Assembly: GCF_001940235.1 (NCBI RefSeq)
Contig: NZ_MJIE01000001.1
Location: 434,001-498,000 of the forward strand
Length of the DNA: 64,000 nucleotides
Direction: 5' to 3'
DNA from: Hornefia porci
GTDB lineage: Bacteria; Bacillota; Clostridia; Peptostreptococcales; Anaerovoracaceae
In this document: one piece after another, positions 8,720-18,614 of the stretch
Layout of the letters: the number at the start of each line of letters is the position of its first letter
How positions within the stretch are numbered: the stretch's first letter is position 1
Notes under the pieces: model-generated
Seen by the model: only the letters and a program-made list of their open reading frames with translations
What the model was told of the DNA's origin: nothing
The model's database searches: none
Made by a program: the position numbers and the translations under genes

Positions 8720-9049
8720 ATGAACGGCAGAAAAAGAACAGTGCAGATCAAGTTCCGCGTGACAAAGGAAGAACGCGCCATGATCGAGGAAAAGATGAAG
8801 CTGATCCCCACACAAAACATGGCCGCCTACCTTAGGAAAATGGCGATCGACGGCTATGTGATCCAGGTAGATCACAGCGACATCAAGGAAATGACTGCCC
8901 AGATACAGAAGATCGGCGTCAATATCAATCAGATCGCCCATCGGGCCAATGCCACGGGCAGCGTGTATCAGGAGGATATAGAGGAGATCAAGGGGGTGCT
9001 TGCTGAGATATGGCGGTTACAAAGATCAAACCTGTTAAAAGCACGTTGA
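8720..9049 (+). CDS. mobC: plasmid mobilization relaxosome protein MobC
   Basis: A 109-residue relaxosome accessory protein. The N-terminal basic strand with RTVQIKFRVTKEERAMIEEKM is the ribbon-helix-helix-like DNA-binding part, and the C-terminal signature IQKIGVNINQIAHRANATG matches the MobC family (usual form: N-N-Q-I-A). It is expected to bind oriT and help the relaxase nick. The start ATG 8720 is chosen because AAAGGAG precedes it; a longer frame from 8672 would begin inside the oriT-like hairpin. It overlaps the relaxase gene by 40 bases, the same coupling as in the inner element. Confidence 0.93.
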   Translation: MNGRKRTVQIKFRVTKEERAMIEEKMKLIPTQNMAAYLRKMAIDGYVIQVDHSDIKEMTAQIQKIGVNINQIAHRANATGSVYQEDIEEIKGVLAEIWRLQRSNLLKAR

Positions 9050-10362
9050 GCAAAGCCCTTGCTTATATCCAAAACCCGGACAAGACCGATGACAAGCTGC
9101 TGGTGTCCTCTTTCGGGTGCAGCTATGAGACAGCAGATATTGAATTTGCCTTTACGCTCTCACAGGCATTGGATAAGGGCAATAATGTAGCTCATCACCT
9201 GATCCAGTCCTTTGCGCCGGGTGAGGTGGATTTTGAGACAGCCCATGAGATCGGACGGCAGCTTGCGGATGCCGTCACAAAGGGACAGCATGAATACGTC
9301 CTTACGACGCATATCGACAAAGGCCATGTCCATAATCACATCCTTTTCTGCGCCGTCAATTTCGTGGATCACCATAAATATATTTCCAACCGGCGAAGCT
9401 ACTACGGCATACGGAACATCAGCGACCGGCTGTGCCGCGAACACGGGCTTTCTGTCGTGGTGCCGGAAAAGGGCCGCAAAGGGAAAAGCTATATCGAATA
9501 TCAGGCGGAAAAGGCAGGGACAAGCTGGAAAGGCAAGCTGAAACTTGCCGTGGACGCGCTCATTCCGCAGGTATCGGATCTTGAGGAATTGTTAGCCCGG
9601 CTGCAAGCGGCAGGCTACGAGATCAAGCGCGGCAAATACATTTCCTGCCGCGCACCGGAGCAGGAACGCTTTACCCGTCTGAAAACACTCGGTCCGGAAT
9701 ACACAGAGGAAGCCATCAAAGAACGGATCGCCGGAACACGGAGCCGCGGTGCAAAAGCTCCAAAGCAGGATCGCGGCGGTGTCTCTCTCCTGATCGACAT
9801 CGAGAACAGCATCAAGGCGCAGCAATCGGCGGGCTATGAGCATTGGGCGAAGATCCACAACCTGAAACAGGCAGCCAGAACGATGAACTTCCTGACCGAG
9901 CATGGGATCGATCAGTACCGGGATCTGTCCGCCCGGATAGAGGAGATCACGACTGCCAGCGAACAGGCAGCAAGCGCCTTGAAGGACGCGGAACGCCGCT
10001 TATCCGACATGGCGTTGCTGATAAAGGACCTCACCACCTACCAAAAGACAAGACCGGCTTATGATGCTTTCCGCAAAGCGCGGGATAAAGACGGCTTCCG
10101 CGCGGCCCATGAGAGTGTGATCATCCTCCATGAGGCAGCAACGCGGGCACTGCGAAAGGCACAGATCGGCGACAGGCTCCCGGACATCGCCTCCCTGCAG
10201 GCAGAGTACGCAAAGCTCAATGAACAGAAAGAAGCGCTTGCCACGGAATACGGAAAGAGGAAAAAGCAGGCAAAGGAATACGGTGTGATCAAAAAGAACG
10301 TAGACAGTCTCCTGCGTATGAACAGAGCGCAGGAGAGGGAACGGGAACCCGGGCGCGGTTAG
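9010..10362 (+). CDS. relaxase / mobilization nuclease of the outer element
   Basis: A 450-residue relaxase of the pfam03432 type (MOBP-like). The metal-binding histidine motif is in THIDKGHVHNHILFCAVNF (about residues 96-116). The likely catalytic tyrosine is in LAYIQNPDKT near the N-terminus. The domain continues to about residue 230, followed by a helical tail with coiled-coil character (residues 250-440). It would nick oriT, stay bound to the 5' end and be recruited to VirD4. The tail motif YEHWAKIHNLKQAARTM is shared with the relaxase of the nested element (YERWAKIHNLKQAAKTL), so the two are paralogous. The gene looks complete. Confidence 0.93.
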   Translation: MAVTKIKPVKSTLSKALAYIQNPDKTDDKLLVSSFGCSYETADIEFAFTLSQALDKGNNVAHHLIQSFAPGEVDFETAHEIGRQLADAVTKGQHEYVLTTHIDKGHVHNHILFCAVNFVDHHKYISNRRSYYGIRNISDRLCREHGLSVVVPEKGRKGKSYIEYQAEKAGTSWKGKLKLAVDALIPQVSDLEELLARLQAAGYEIKRGKYISCRAPEQERFTRLKTLGPEYTEEAIKERIAGTRSRGAKAPKQDRGGVSLLIDIENSIKAQQSAGYEHWAKIHNLKQAARTMNFLTEHGIDQYRDLSARIEEITTASEQAASALKDAERRLSDMALLIKDLTTYQKTRPAYDAFRKARDKDGFRAAHESVIILHEAATRALRKAQIGDRLPDIASLQAEYAKLNEQKEALATEYGKRKKQAKEYGVIKKNVDSLLRMNRAQEREREPGRG

Positions 10363-10484
10363 CTCCCGTTATGGAACCCGGGCTGATCATATGGTATGTT
10401 ATAAAATGAAAGTACAAGCTCCGTTCATATCTACTGCAAACCCTGTCGAAGAAACTATCTTCATTTCGAAAAGGAGGTGATCCC
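10363..10484 (+). promoter_or_regulatory. candidate promoter and strong ribosome binding site
   Basis: The 10-bp segment GAACCCGGGC is repeated at about 10345 and 10372. A candidate extended -10 (TGTTATAAAAT) lies near 10397-10407. AAAGGAGGTGA (10470-10480) is a near-perfect anti-16S match and sets the TTG start at 10485. Confidence 0.45.
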
Positions 10485-10835
10485 TTGACACGTTCGGAGA
10501 TCCTGAAAGAGTTTTTTAAGAAAACCGTATTGACCGTCCTTGTTGCCGTGCTCCTGTTCTACTGGGGGACCCTGCTCTTTGTCAAAGACGGGAAGATCGA
10601 TTATTTTCTTGTAGGTCTTTTCTGCGGGATCCCTTTCGGCATCCGGCGAATGTTTCTCTGGCTTGTTCCCTCCGCACAGAGCAGCCTTACCTTTACTGTC
10701 GGCGTTATCGCCTTAAACTTTATCGTCGGCGGCATGATCGGTTTTGTTGTGCTGGCGTGGCGGCTGGTGGTTGCCGCATGGTACATCCCGCTGACTATTT
10801 ACCGGCTGCTGAACACCGGGAAAGCAGGTGAGTAA
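10485..10835 (+). CDS. hypothetical membrane protein
   Basis: A 116-residue protein with three to four hydrophobic segments (TVLTVLVAVLLFYWGTLLFV, then YFLVGLFCGIPFGI, then FTVGVIALNFIVGGMIGFVVLAW and a final amphipathic helix). It starts with TTG, supported by a near-consensus AAAGGAGGTGA ribosome binding site. It lies between the relaxase and the YhcG nuclease in the plus-strand block. No family was recognised. Small membrane proteins of this kind accompany relaxase genes in Firmicutes ICEs, and a role in transfer is only a guess. Confidence 0.72.
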   Translation: MTRSEILKEFFKKTVLTVLVAVLLFYWGTLLFVKDGKIDYFLVGLFCGIPFGIRRMFLWLVPSAQSSLTFTVGVIALNFIVGGMIGFVVLAWRLVVAAWYIPLTIYRLLNTGKAGE

Positions 10836-11064
10836 AACGGGCACAAAGAATCATAAGAAAATCGGCGGGAAATTTCTTCGCACAGATAAGCCGTTTCATC
10901 ACCTGAAATAACGACAGAAAGAAAAGATCGACAAAGCGGATATCTGGATTTCGGAGCAGGAAATACGCATCCACTTCTACCGGCGGAAATCGGAATCAGA
11001 TCCGCAAAGAAATTCAGAAATCGATCAAAGAAAAAGACGAAATAACAGGAGGAGAACCACTTGA
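10828..11064 (+). pseudogene. possible small gene interrupted by an in-frame TAA
   Basis: A frame opens at GTG 10828, overlapping the end of the membrane-protein gene, and closes at TGA 11062-11064, overlapping the TTG start of the next gene. This end-to-end coupling is typical of a real operon gene. One TAA at 10909-10911 interrupts it after 27 codons (reading MSKTGTKNHKKIGGKFL and so on); the part after it reads KADIWISEQEIRIHFYRRK. It may be a decayed 78-codon gene or a 27-residue peptide followed by non-coding sequence. Confidence 0.35.
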
Positions 11065-12089
11065 ACGATTTGACGAAACACACGCCCGTCTTTGAGGAGA
11101 TCAAGGATCTGCTAATAAAGGCACGCCAGCATGTTGCCACACAGGTCAACACCGAGCTTTTATACACGTATTGGAATGTGGGGCGGATCATTGTCCGCAA
11201 TGAACAGGAAAATCAGGAACGCGCAGAGTATGGAAAGCAACTCTTAAAGCAGCTTTCCAAAGAGCTGACACAGGAGTTCGGCAAGGGATTTTCACGGGCG
11301 AATCTCTACAATATGCGTCTGTTCTATTTATCCTATCCAAAAATCCAGACGGTGTCTGGAAAATTGAGCTGGTCGCACTATTGCGAACTTCTGATCATTT
11401 CCGATGAACAGAAACGCAGCTTCTATGAAAAAGAAACGGTCAATTCCGGCTGGTCGGTGCGCGAATTGAAGCGGCAGATCGCGACCTCTCTTTATGAACG
11501 GCTTCTTCTCTCGGAGGGCAAAGCAAACAAGGAAACCGTACTTTCACTTGCCCGGAACGGGATCGAGCTGAGTCGCCCTTCGGACATGATCAAGGACCCG
11601 TATGTGTTTGAGTTCTTAGGGTTGCCGGAGAATAAGCCGATGCTGGAAAGCGATCTGGAAAAAGCTCTTACGAATCAGATCGAAAAATTTCTTTTGGAGC
11701 TTGGCCGTGGATTTATGTTCGTAGGAACACAGCAGCGCATCACCTTGAACAACACACATTATTACGTAGATATGGTTTTCTACAACAAGAATCTGCGCGC
11801 CTATGTCCTGATCGAATTAAAAGCGACGAAGCTGATGCCGGAGGCGGTCGGACAGCTCAATATGTATCTGAACTACTATGCCGCAGAGGTCAACGATGAG
11901 CACGATAATCCGCCGATTGGGATCATTCTCTGCACAGATAAAGAAAATATGGCAGCAGAATATGCTTTAGGCGGGCTTTCCAATAACATTTTCGCTTCTC
12001 GCTATGTATCCTATATTCCCGATAAAGAACAGTTGATCGCACAGGTCGAAGCAGTTTTGAAGGAATGGCACGAAGAAAAAGAAACATGA
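11061..12089 (+). CDS. YhcG/DUF1016-family PD-(D/E)XK nuclease
   Basis: A 342-residue protein. The N-terminal DUF1016 domain (about residues 10-150; LLYTYWNVGRIIVRNEQE, GFSRANLYNMRLFYL, LSWSHYCELL) is followed by a C-terminal PD-(D/E)XK nuclease fold (about 180-330) whose active-site residues appear as YYVDMVFYN and YVLIELKATK, followed by GQLNMYLNYY. The family includes YhcG and is met in restriction-like and mobile-element contexts; its exact reaction is not settled. The start is TTG at 11061 behind AGGAGGAG. It closes the plus-strand block and a terminator follows. It may guard the element or process transferred DNA; that is inference. Confidence 0.9.
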   Translation: MNDLTKHTPVFEEIKDLLIKARQHVATQVNTELLYTYWNVGRIIVRNEQENQERAEYGKQLLKQLSKELTQEFGKGFSRANLYNMRLFYLSYPKIQTVSGKLSWSHYCELLIISDEQKRSFYEKETVNSGWSVRELKRQIATSLYERLLLSEGKANKETVLSLARNGIELSRPSDMIKDPYVFEFLGLPENKPMLESDLEKALTNQIEKFLLELGRGFMFVGTQQRITLNNTHYYVDMVFYNKNLRAYVLIELKATKLMPEAVGQLNMYLNYYAAEVNDEHDNPPIGIILCTDKENMAAEYALGGLSNNIFASRYVSYIPDKEQLIAQVEAVLKEWHEEKET

Positions 12090-12108
12090 TCACAGCAAAA
12101 AAATATTG

Positions 12109-12147
12109 GGGCGCGGCAGCCATCAAGTGGCCACCGCGCCCTTGTTT
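12109..12147 (+). terminator. rho-independent terminator between convergent blocks
   Basis: The stem GGGCGCGG (12109-12116) / CCGCGCCC (12134-12141) is followed by TTGTTTTA on the plus strand, ending the YhcG transcript. Confidence 0.85.
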
Positions 12148-12165
12148 TATGGGTATCTATGGACA

Positions 12166-12275
12166 ATTAGAACACCGTTTTGAGGGCAAAAGGTATAAAC
12201 ACCTTGCCCCCTCGGATACTGCGCCCGGAAGGCCTTGCAGGACAAGGCTTTTTCAGTCTCTAAAGCGTAACAGGG
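12166..12275. repeat. initiator-associated degenerate repeat, copy C
   Basis: About 110 bases share ordered blocks with 40652-40765: TAGAAC, GGG-AAAAGG-ATAAAC, TTGCC, GCGCCCGGAA and GCGTAACA-GGGG. A third, shorter match is at 29514-29610. The right end of this copy overlaps the 3' end of the Cys-rich VLP gene. Confidence 0.65.
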
Positions 12276-12625
12276 GAGCGTCGTTTCCTCATGCGCTCGG
12301 CACTTTGTCTGCGTATGATCCGATTCCGGCAATCCGGGCAGTATTTTGCCCGGTTGGAGCCGGGAACGAAGGACGTCCCGCAAGCGGCGCACCGGCGCAT
12401 ATCCTTTCTGTGATGAAGCTCGGCGTATAACACCTGATCCAGCGGCAGGACAGCCGTTCGGAACCACTTGCAGAGAAGCGAATAGGAAATAAGCTGCGGG
12501 CATACGCAAGGATCTCTATCGTCCAGCAGTAGGCAGTTTCCGCCCTCGCAGTTGCAGCACTCCCGCTTCACAAGGGCGTTGACGCGGCGGCTCTGCCGGG
12601 GCGTCAGCCGTATGATCCCGGTCAT
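12260..12625 (-). CDS. cysteine-rich VLP domain protein (outer element copy)
   Basis: A 121-residue small protein with two cysteine clusters. The N-terminal one is ECCNCEGGNCLLLDDRDPC; the C-terminal one is RRCAACGTSFVPGSNRAKYC followed by PDC, a zinc-ribbon-like arrangement. The central VLPLDQVLYAEL gives the family its name. The start at 12625 shares ATGA with the stop of the TTRAP gene. A paralog is in the nested element at 29588-29974 with the same cysteine pattern. The family is found almost only in Firmicutes conjugative and mobilizable elements; metal binding is likely but no function is established. Confidence 0.85.
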   Translation of the reverse strand: MTGIIRLTPRQSRRVNALVKRECCNCEGGNCLLLDDRDPCVCPQLISYSLLCKWFRTAVLPLDQVLYAELHHRKDMRRCAACGTSFVPGSNRAKYCPDCRNRIIRRQSAERMRKRRSPVTL

Positions 12626-12834
12626 ACATCCTCCGCCGGTTCCAGACAGAGCGCGGCAAATTCCGCTTCTGTCAGCGCGTCCAGATTTTTCATGGTGCGC
12701 TCCGTGAACGCCCGCATCTCCCCGTCCATAAAGGGCAGCGCGGCAGACATATCCGCAAGCATCTCCCACCTGTCGTCTGTCTTGTAGATGCTTAAAAGAT
12801 TGGTCTCCTCAACGGTAAATGTATTCATGTTCAT
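12622..12834 (-). CDS. TTRAP-type (transposon-transfer assisting) protein
   Basis: A 70-residue acidic protein. The wording NTFTVEETNLLSIY at the N-terminus and MKNLDALTEAEFAAL near the C-terminus match the family annotated as putative transposon-transfer assisting protein. It overlaps the start of the Cys-rich VLP gene by four bases, and its own start overlaps the end of the ArdC-like gene, showing tight coupling. The actual biochemical role of the family is not known. Confidence 0.8.
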   Translation of the reverse strand: MNMNTFTVEETNLLSIYKTDDRWEMLADMSAALPFMDGEMRAFTERTMKNLDALTEAEFAALCLEPAEDV

Positions 12835-15341
12835 ACCTCCAATTCATGAGATCTGGTTTTCGCCGCCTTTTTCCTATCGGCGGTCTGATCCTTGTACTGT
12901 TTGAGCTGTGCCCGGATCGAGGGCTTTTCCTCCTGTCCCCGGCCTTGTCCTTTCTCTGCATGGATCGCCGTGGCAAGCTCGGCCAGGGAAATGACCTCAC
13001 CGGCCTTTGCCTTTGCTTCCAGCTCGCTTACTGTGGGCGTATTGTTCATCCTGCCGTCGATCATGTTGTAATTCTGCTCCGTGGACATCTCCGCATTTTT
13101 GAGATAGTTTTCCGGCTGCAAGAACTCCGGCACCTGCCTGTACCCGAAGCTGTCCACGTAATGAGCGGTGCTTTGGCCTCCCTGCTGCATGACGACCACA
13201 TCCGAAACGGAAAGGCTGTGTCCTTTGAAGTCCTTAGGATGGTCGATGTTGAAACGGGTGTAGATGGCGTCCAGCGTCATCCCCGGCGTCATGGGACCGG
13301 AATAGACCGGCTCATAGTGTGCCGGATCGACGGCAAGCCCCGCCGCGTGGAGGCGGTCATACGGCTCAAAGCGGTACTCCCTTGTGGCGTCCTCACGCTT
13401 TAGCTGATAGATGGTAAAGGCGCCGTCCTCCGCAGCTTCTTTTGCTTCTTCAAAGTCGGACAGGTCCGCGACCTGCGTTTTTGCCGATCCGCGGTCCAGT
13501 AGGGTAAGGATCTCATCACGGGCCTCTGTCAGCGACAGAGAGGGCGCATCAAGCTGTCCGCCGTCCAGTGATCGATAATCCTTGTCATACAGCGTATAGT
13601 CGTAGCCTTCCTCACTGGTCTGTACATGAAGGTATTCTCCGCTGTCCAAAAGGTAGACTGCTTCCTGATCCTGTTCCTGCTCCTTTTGCAGCCCTGCGAT
13701 CCGGGCGTCAATGCCGTTGATGATCTCGGCGGCGGTAGAGCGGATCGTTTCAAGGGAGCTTTTGAGTTCTTCCATTTCCCGCCCGCTGCTCCAACCGGCC
13801 ACATAACCGAAAGAGTAATCCGACGTGTCCAGCCCGTAGTGCTGGCAGACGGTATAGGCAACGCTTTCGGCCTGCACCTCACGGGTGCGCTGATCGGGCA
13901 GATCCTCCCGTTCCTCCTTTGGGGCATTTAAGTCAATGTCGTGGAGCTTGGCATGGGCGATCTCATGGATCGCGGTTTTCAGGGTCTGGATCTGGCTCAT
14001 GCCCTCCTGAATGGCGATCCGCTTGCCTTGCAGGCTGTAAAAGCCGTGGGCATCTCCCTTGATGTCCTCAAAGGCGATGGGGACGGGTGAAACTTTTTCC
14101 AGTGCGGCAAGCACATCCTTGAAATGCTCCACGTCGCCGGTCAGGGTATCTGCCCCGATGGTCGGCAGTTCCTTCCCCTCGGTCTGGGAAACATCGAACA
14201 CCGTCACCACCTTGTAAGCGGGGATCGTGACCTCCTTTTCCTCCATGACGGGCTTTCCGTCCGCGCCGATCACCGGCTGCCTTGTCTTGGGATCGAGCTT
14301 CTTTACTTCCTGCTTTACCTTGAACGGGGCAGGGGCAATGATCTTGATGCCTTTCTCGCCGGGCTTTACATGGCGCTCAAACTCCTTTTCCCATTGGGAA
14401 TAGCCTTTTACCAGCGTCCCGCCCTGCATGGCGATCAGGATCGTATTGTTGAAGCTGTAATTGTGGAACCTGGACATAGCCCTGAGATATTCCGCGTACT
14501 TCTCGCTGTCGAAGATCTCCCGGATGCCATCTTCCAGCCTGTCCGTGATCTCCTTCATACGGCCTGCGGGGTCTTTCGCGGAAATGACAAGCGAAACAAC
14601 GGGCTTGGTTGCGGGCGGCTCTGCCACCGTTTCAGTCTGCACCGGGGCGGCAGCTTCCGGCTCCGGCTGTTTCTCCGCTTCCGGCGCTTTTTCTGCTTCC
14701 TCGCCCTCCACGGTATAGCCCGGTAGGAGCAGGCCGTTTACCTTGAATGGCTGCACGTATCCTTTGGGAATGACCGGGGAAAGTTCCGTAAACAGGTGGT
14801 CATAGGCCTTGATCCGTCCGGCCAGGTATTTCTCCATAGCGGCCTTGTCCGCAAAGGTCTTTCTGTCCTGCCCGGCGATCCTCACGTTTTGCCCCTTGTC
14901 CGGTCCGTTGGTGCGGACGCCCCACGTCAGGCTCCATGAATACGGGACGGACTTTTGCTGCTCCCGGTCATAGCGGGTGTTCTCATAGATGTGGTAGTTC
15001 ATCTGATAGACCATGTTGCTGCGGGTGTGCCAGTCGTAGTCTGTCTGTTTCCATTCGTTGGAAGTGTGTTCTGCGGCGGGCGTCCTTACATAGGTGAGGG
15101 CCCGGTCAAGAAGAGCGGTATTTCCTGCCTGCTGTTCCCATCGGGCGGCCTGTTTTCTGAGTTCTTCATAGATGGTCTGCTCCGCCGCCGCGCTTTCCTC
15201 GCGCCGCTGTTGAAGCTGTTCAGGCGGCAAAGCGGCAAGCGGGGCAATGTCCCCGGCATCCGTTTCAAAATATACGGTGCGGTCGATCTTCATGGTATGA
15301 GCGGCATCCAGCCGGTCATTATCGTATGCACTGTACGGCAT
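12831..15341 (-). CDS. ArdC-like antirestriction / YodL-domain multidomain protein
   Basis: An 836-residue multidomain mobile-element protein. Residues about 1-230 form a DUF3849-like region. About 265-370 is the ArdC N-terminal ssDNA-binding domain (EITDRLEDGIREIF, FHNYSFNNTILIAMQ, GYSQWEKEFERHVKPGEKGI). About 430-530 holds a zincin-type metalloprotease motif, AIHEIAHAKLHD. The C-terminal third has YodL and large-polyvalent-protein-like domains (ending near HYEPVYSGPMTPGMTLDAIY). ArdC proteins enter recipients with the transferred strand and protect it; that role is inferred by family. The gene lies between topoisomerase III and the TTRAP gene; the upstream 240 bases carry an oriT-like hairpin. 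Confidence 0.85.
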   Translation of the reverse strand: MPYSAYDNDRLDAAHTMKIDRTVYFETDAGDIAPLAALPPEQLQQRREESAAAEQTIYEELRKQAARWEQQAGNTALLDRALTYVRTPAAEHTSNEWKQTDYDWHTRSNMVYQMNYHIYENTRYDREQQKSVPYSWSLTWGVRTNGPDKGQNVRIAGQDRKTFADKAAMEKYLAGRIKAYDHLFTELSPVIPKGYVQPFKVNGLLLPGYTVEGEEAEKAPEAEKQPEPEAAAPVQTETVAEPPATKPVVSLVISAKDPAGRMKEITDRLEDGIREIFDSEKYAEYLRAMSRFHNYSFNNTILIAMQGGTLVKGYSQWEKEFERHVKPGEKGIKIIAPAPFKVKQEVKKLDPKTRQPVIGADGKPVMEEKEVTIPAYKVVTVFDVSQTEGKELPTIGADTLTGDVEHFKDVLAALEKVSPVPIAFEDIKGDAHGFYSLQGKRIAIQEGMSQIQTLKTAIHEIAHAKLHDIDLNAPKEEREDLPDQRTREVQAESVAYTVCQHYGLDTSDYSFGYVAGWSSGREMEELKSSLETIRSTAAEIINGIDARIAGLQKEQEQDQEAVYLLDSGEYLHVQTSEEGYDYTLYDKDYRSLDGGQLDAPSLSLTEARDEILTLLDRGSAKTQVADLSDFEEAKEAAEDGAFTIYQLKREDATREYRFEPYDRLHAAGLAVDPAHYEPVYSGPMTPGMTLDAIYTRFNIDHPKDFKGHSLSVSDVVVMQQGGQSTAHYVDSFGYRQVPEFLQPENYLKNAEMSTEQNYNMIDGRMNNTPTVSELEAKAKAGEVISLAELATAIHAEKGQGRGQEEKPSIRAQLKQYKDQTADRKKAAKTRSHELEV

Positions 15342-15582
15342 CGTGTTTTCTCCTTTCTCTGTGATCAGGTGTTTTTAGCCAAGGGTCTGGGACTATCCCA
15401 GAAAGGAAAATCCCCGCTGTTGTCAGTCAGACAAAAGCAGGGATCTTCGGACAGGGGCACCCTGCAAGATCGCAGGATCTTGTGGGGAAAGGAGGCGCAG
15501 CGGAATGAATGAGTTTTCGGCTTTAGCCGGAAACGAACGATATGCAGCTTGCGCCGACGTGGGTACCCCTTTCCTATGCTTG
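15342..15582. other. intergenic region with second oriT-like hairpin
   Basis: The inverted repeat TCTGGGA-CTA-TCCCAGA (15386-15402) is perfect, and on the minus strand it is followed by CCCTTGG, as at 8691 (ACCCTCGG) and 32025 (AACCCTG). A GC-rich stretch with further short hairpins (AAGATCGCAGGATCTT near 15472-15487) extends to the end of topoisomerase III. The region may be a decayed or secondary oriT of the element. Confidence 0.5.

Positions 15583-15592
<10 letters not shown>
15559..15592 (-). repeat. 34-bp repeat, copy 2 (inverted relative to 8612-8645)
   Basis: The reverse complement matches 31 of 34 positions of copy 1, including the AGCAAGCATAGGAA core and GGGTACCCAC. It overlaps the last codons and stop of topB. 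Confidence 0.85.
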
Positions 15593-17672
<2,080 letters not shown>

Positions 17673-17676
<4 letters not shown>

Positions 17677-18350
17677 CTTTCGTCCTCCTGTTCACTCCCG
17701 GAAGGCTCCGGCAGGTCCGTATCTTCCTCTGCCTCGTCCTCCTCCCATTCGTCAAGGTCAAAGTCGTCCAGATCGGTGCTCCCTTTGACGTTCTGCTTTG
17801 GCTTCATCACCTTGAGATAGAAGATGGCACCGCCGCCTCCTATTACGACAACGATCAGAAAGAGAAGCAGCCCGTACAGAGGGTCTGCATCACCCTTTTT
17901 CTGTTCCGGCTCCGGTCCTTTCTTGGTCTCTGGCTCCGTTACCTGCGGGGCAGGCGTCACTTCCGGGGCCTGCTTTTGGATGCTCTGCAAGTCCTCGTCG
18001 ATAATGGAAAGCAGATCCGCCTCGTCCACCTGGTTCAGGAAGTGGACCTTGTTCTCTCCCTCGGCGGCGTTGTCGATGATGATGTAGAAATACGCACCGC
18101 TCCGGCTCTGCACCACGATAAACTGCTTATCCTTTGCCGCATCCCCCTCGATGTCGTCCACAAGGGTCATGTTGCCCTCCGGGGTAAGGGGCTGCGGCGG
18201 AGCCTTGATGCCGCTGTCGTCGGTAGGTGTCTCCGTCGCAGGCTGGGTCTGGGGCGTCTGCGCATGTGCGGGAACGGAAAGGCCGCCCACAAGAAACAGG
18301 GCGGCCAACAATACGGAAACGATACGGGTCAGATATTTACGCTTCATCAT
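17673..18350 (-). CDS. DUF4366 / CD1107-family mobile element protein
   Basis: A 225-residue secreted, membrane-anchored protein. A signal peptide is evident (RIVSVLLAALFLVGGLSVPAHA, about residues 9-30). A globular extracellular part of about 110 residues follows (DDIEGDAAKDKQFIVVQSRS, FYIIIDNAAEGENKVHFLNQ), then a proline/lysine/glutamate linker, one transmembrane helix (LYGLLLFLIVVVIGGGGAIF) and an acidic cytosolic tail. The start at 18350 is chosen for GGAGG just upstream; a longer frame lacks a signal. The family is a regular neighbour of the T4SS genes in Firmicutes ICEs and probably contributes to the envelope part of the channel. Confidence 0.85.
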
Positions 18351-18594
18351 CGGGATCCTCCTTTTCTTCCTCGTCCGGGGTGACCGTGGCAATGCCGGGG
18401 ATCGGATCACTTTTCAGCAGGTCAGAAAGCTCCTGCGGGGTCAGACGCATGGAGCGCACCATCTGGACGATCTCAAGGTTTTCCGCCTCGGTCTTCTGCA
18501 TTTGCAGCTCTTTTAATCGGTTCTGGTACTCCGTGATCTTCTCACGGGTCTTTTGGATGTCTTTGTCAATGCGGTTTATTTTGTTGTTCGTCAT
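18337..18594 (-). CDS. DUF4315 family protein
   Basis: An 85-residue, highly charged helical protein (INRIDKDIQKTREKITEYQN, then RLKELQMQKTEAENLEIVQM), predicted coiled coil, with an acidic C-terminus. Start ATG 18594 follows AGAAAGGAG. The end overlaps the start of the DUF4366 gene. The family is found in the same place in related ICEs; its function is unknown. Confidence 0.85.
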   Translation of the reverse strand: MTNNKINRIDKDIQKTREKITEYQNRLKELQMQKTEAENLEIVQMVRSMRLTPQELSDLLKSDPIPGIATVTPDEEEKEDPDDEA

Positions 18595-18614
18595 AGATCG
18601 TTCTCCTTTCTGTT

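Noticed and set aside
13529..13927. A 132-codon minus-strand frame inside the ArdC-like gene
   Set aside because: It overlaps a well-supported 836-codon gene with clear motifs and has an arginine/serine-rich composition typical of a shadow frame.
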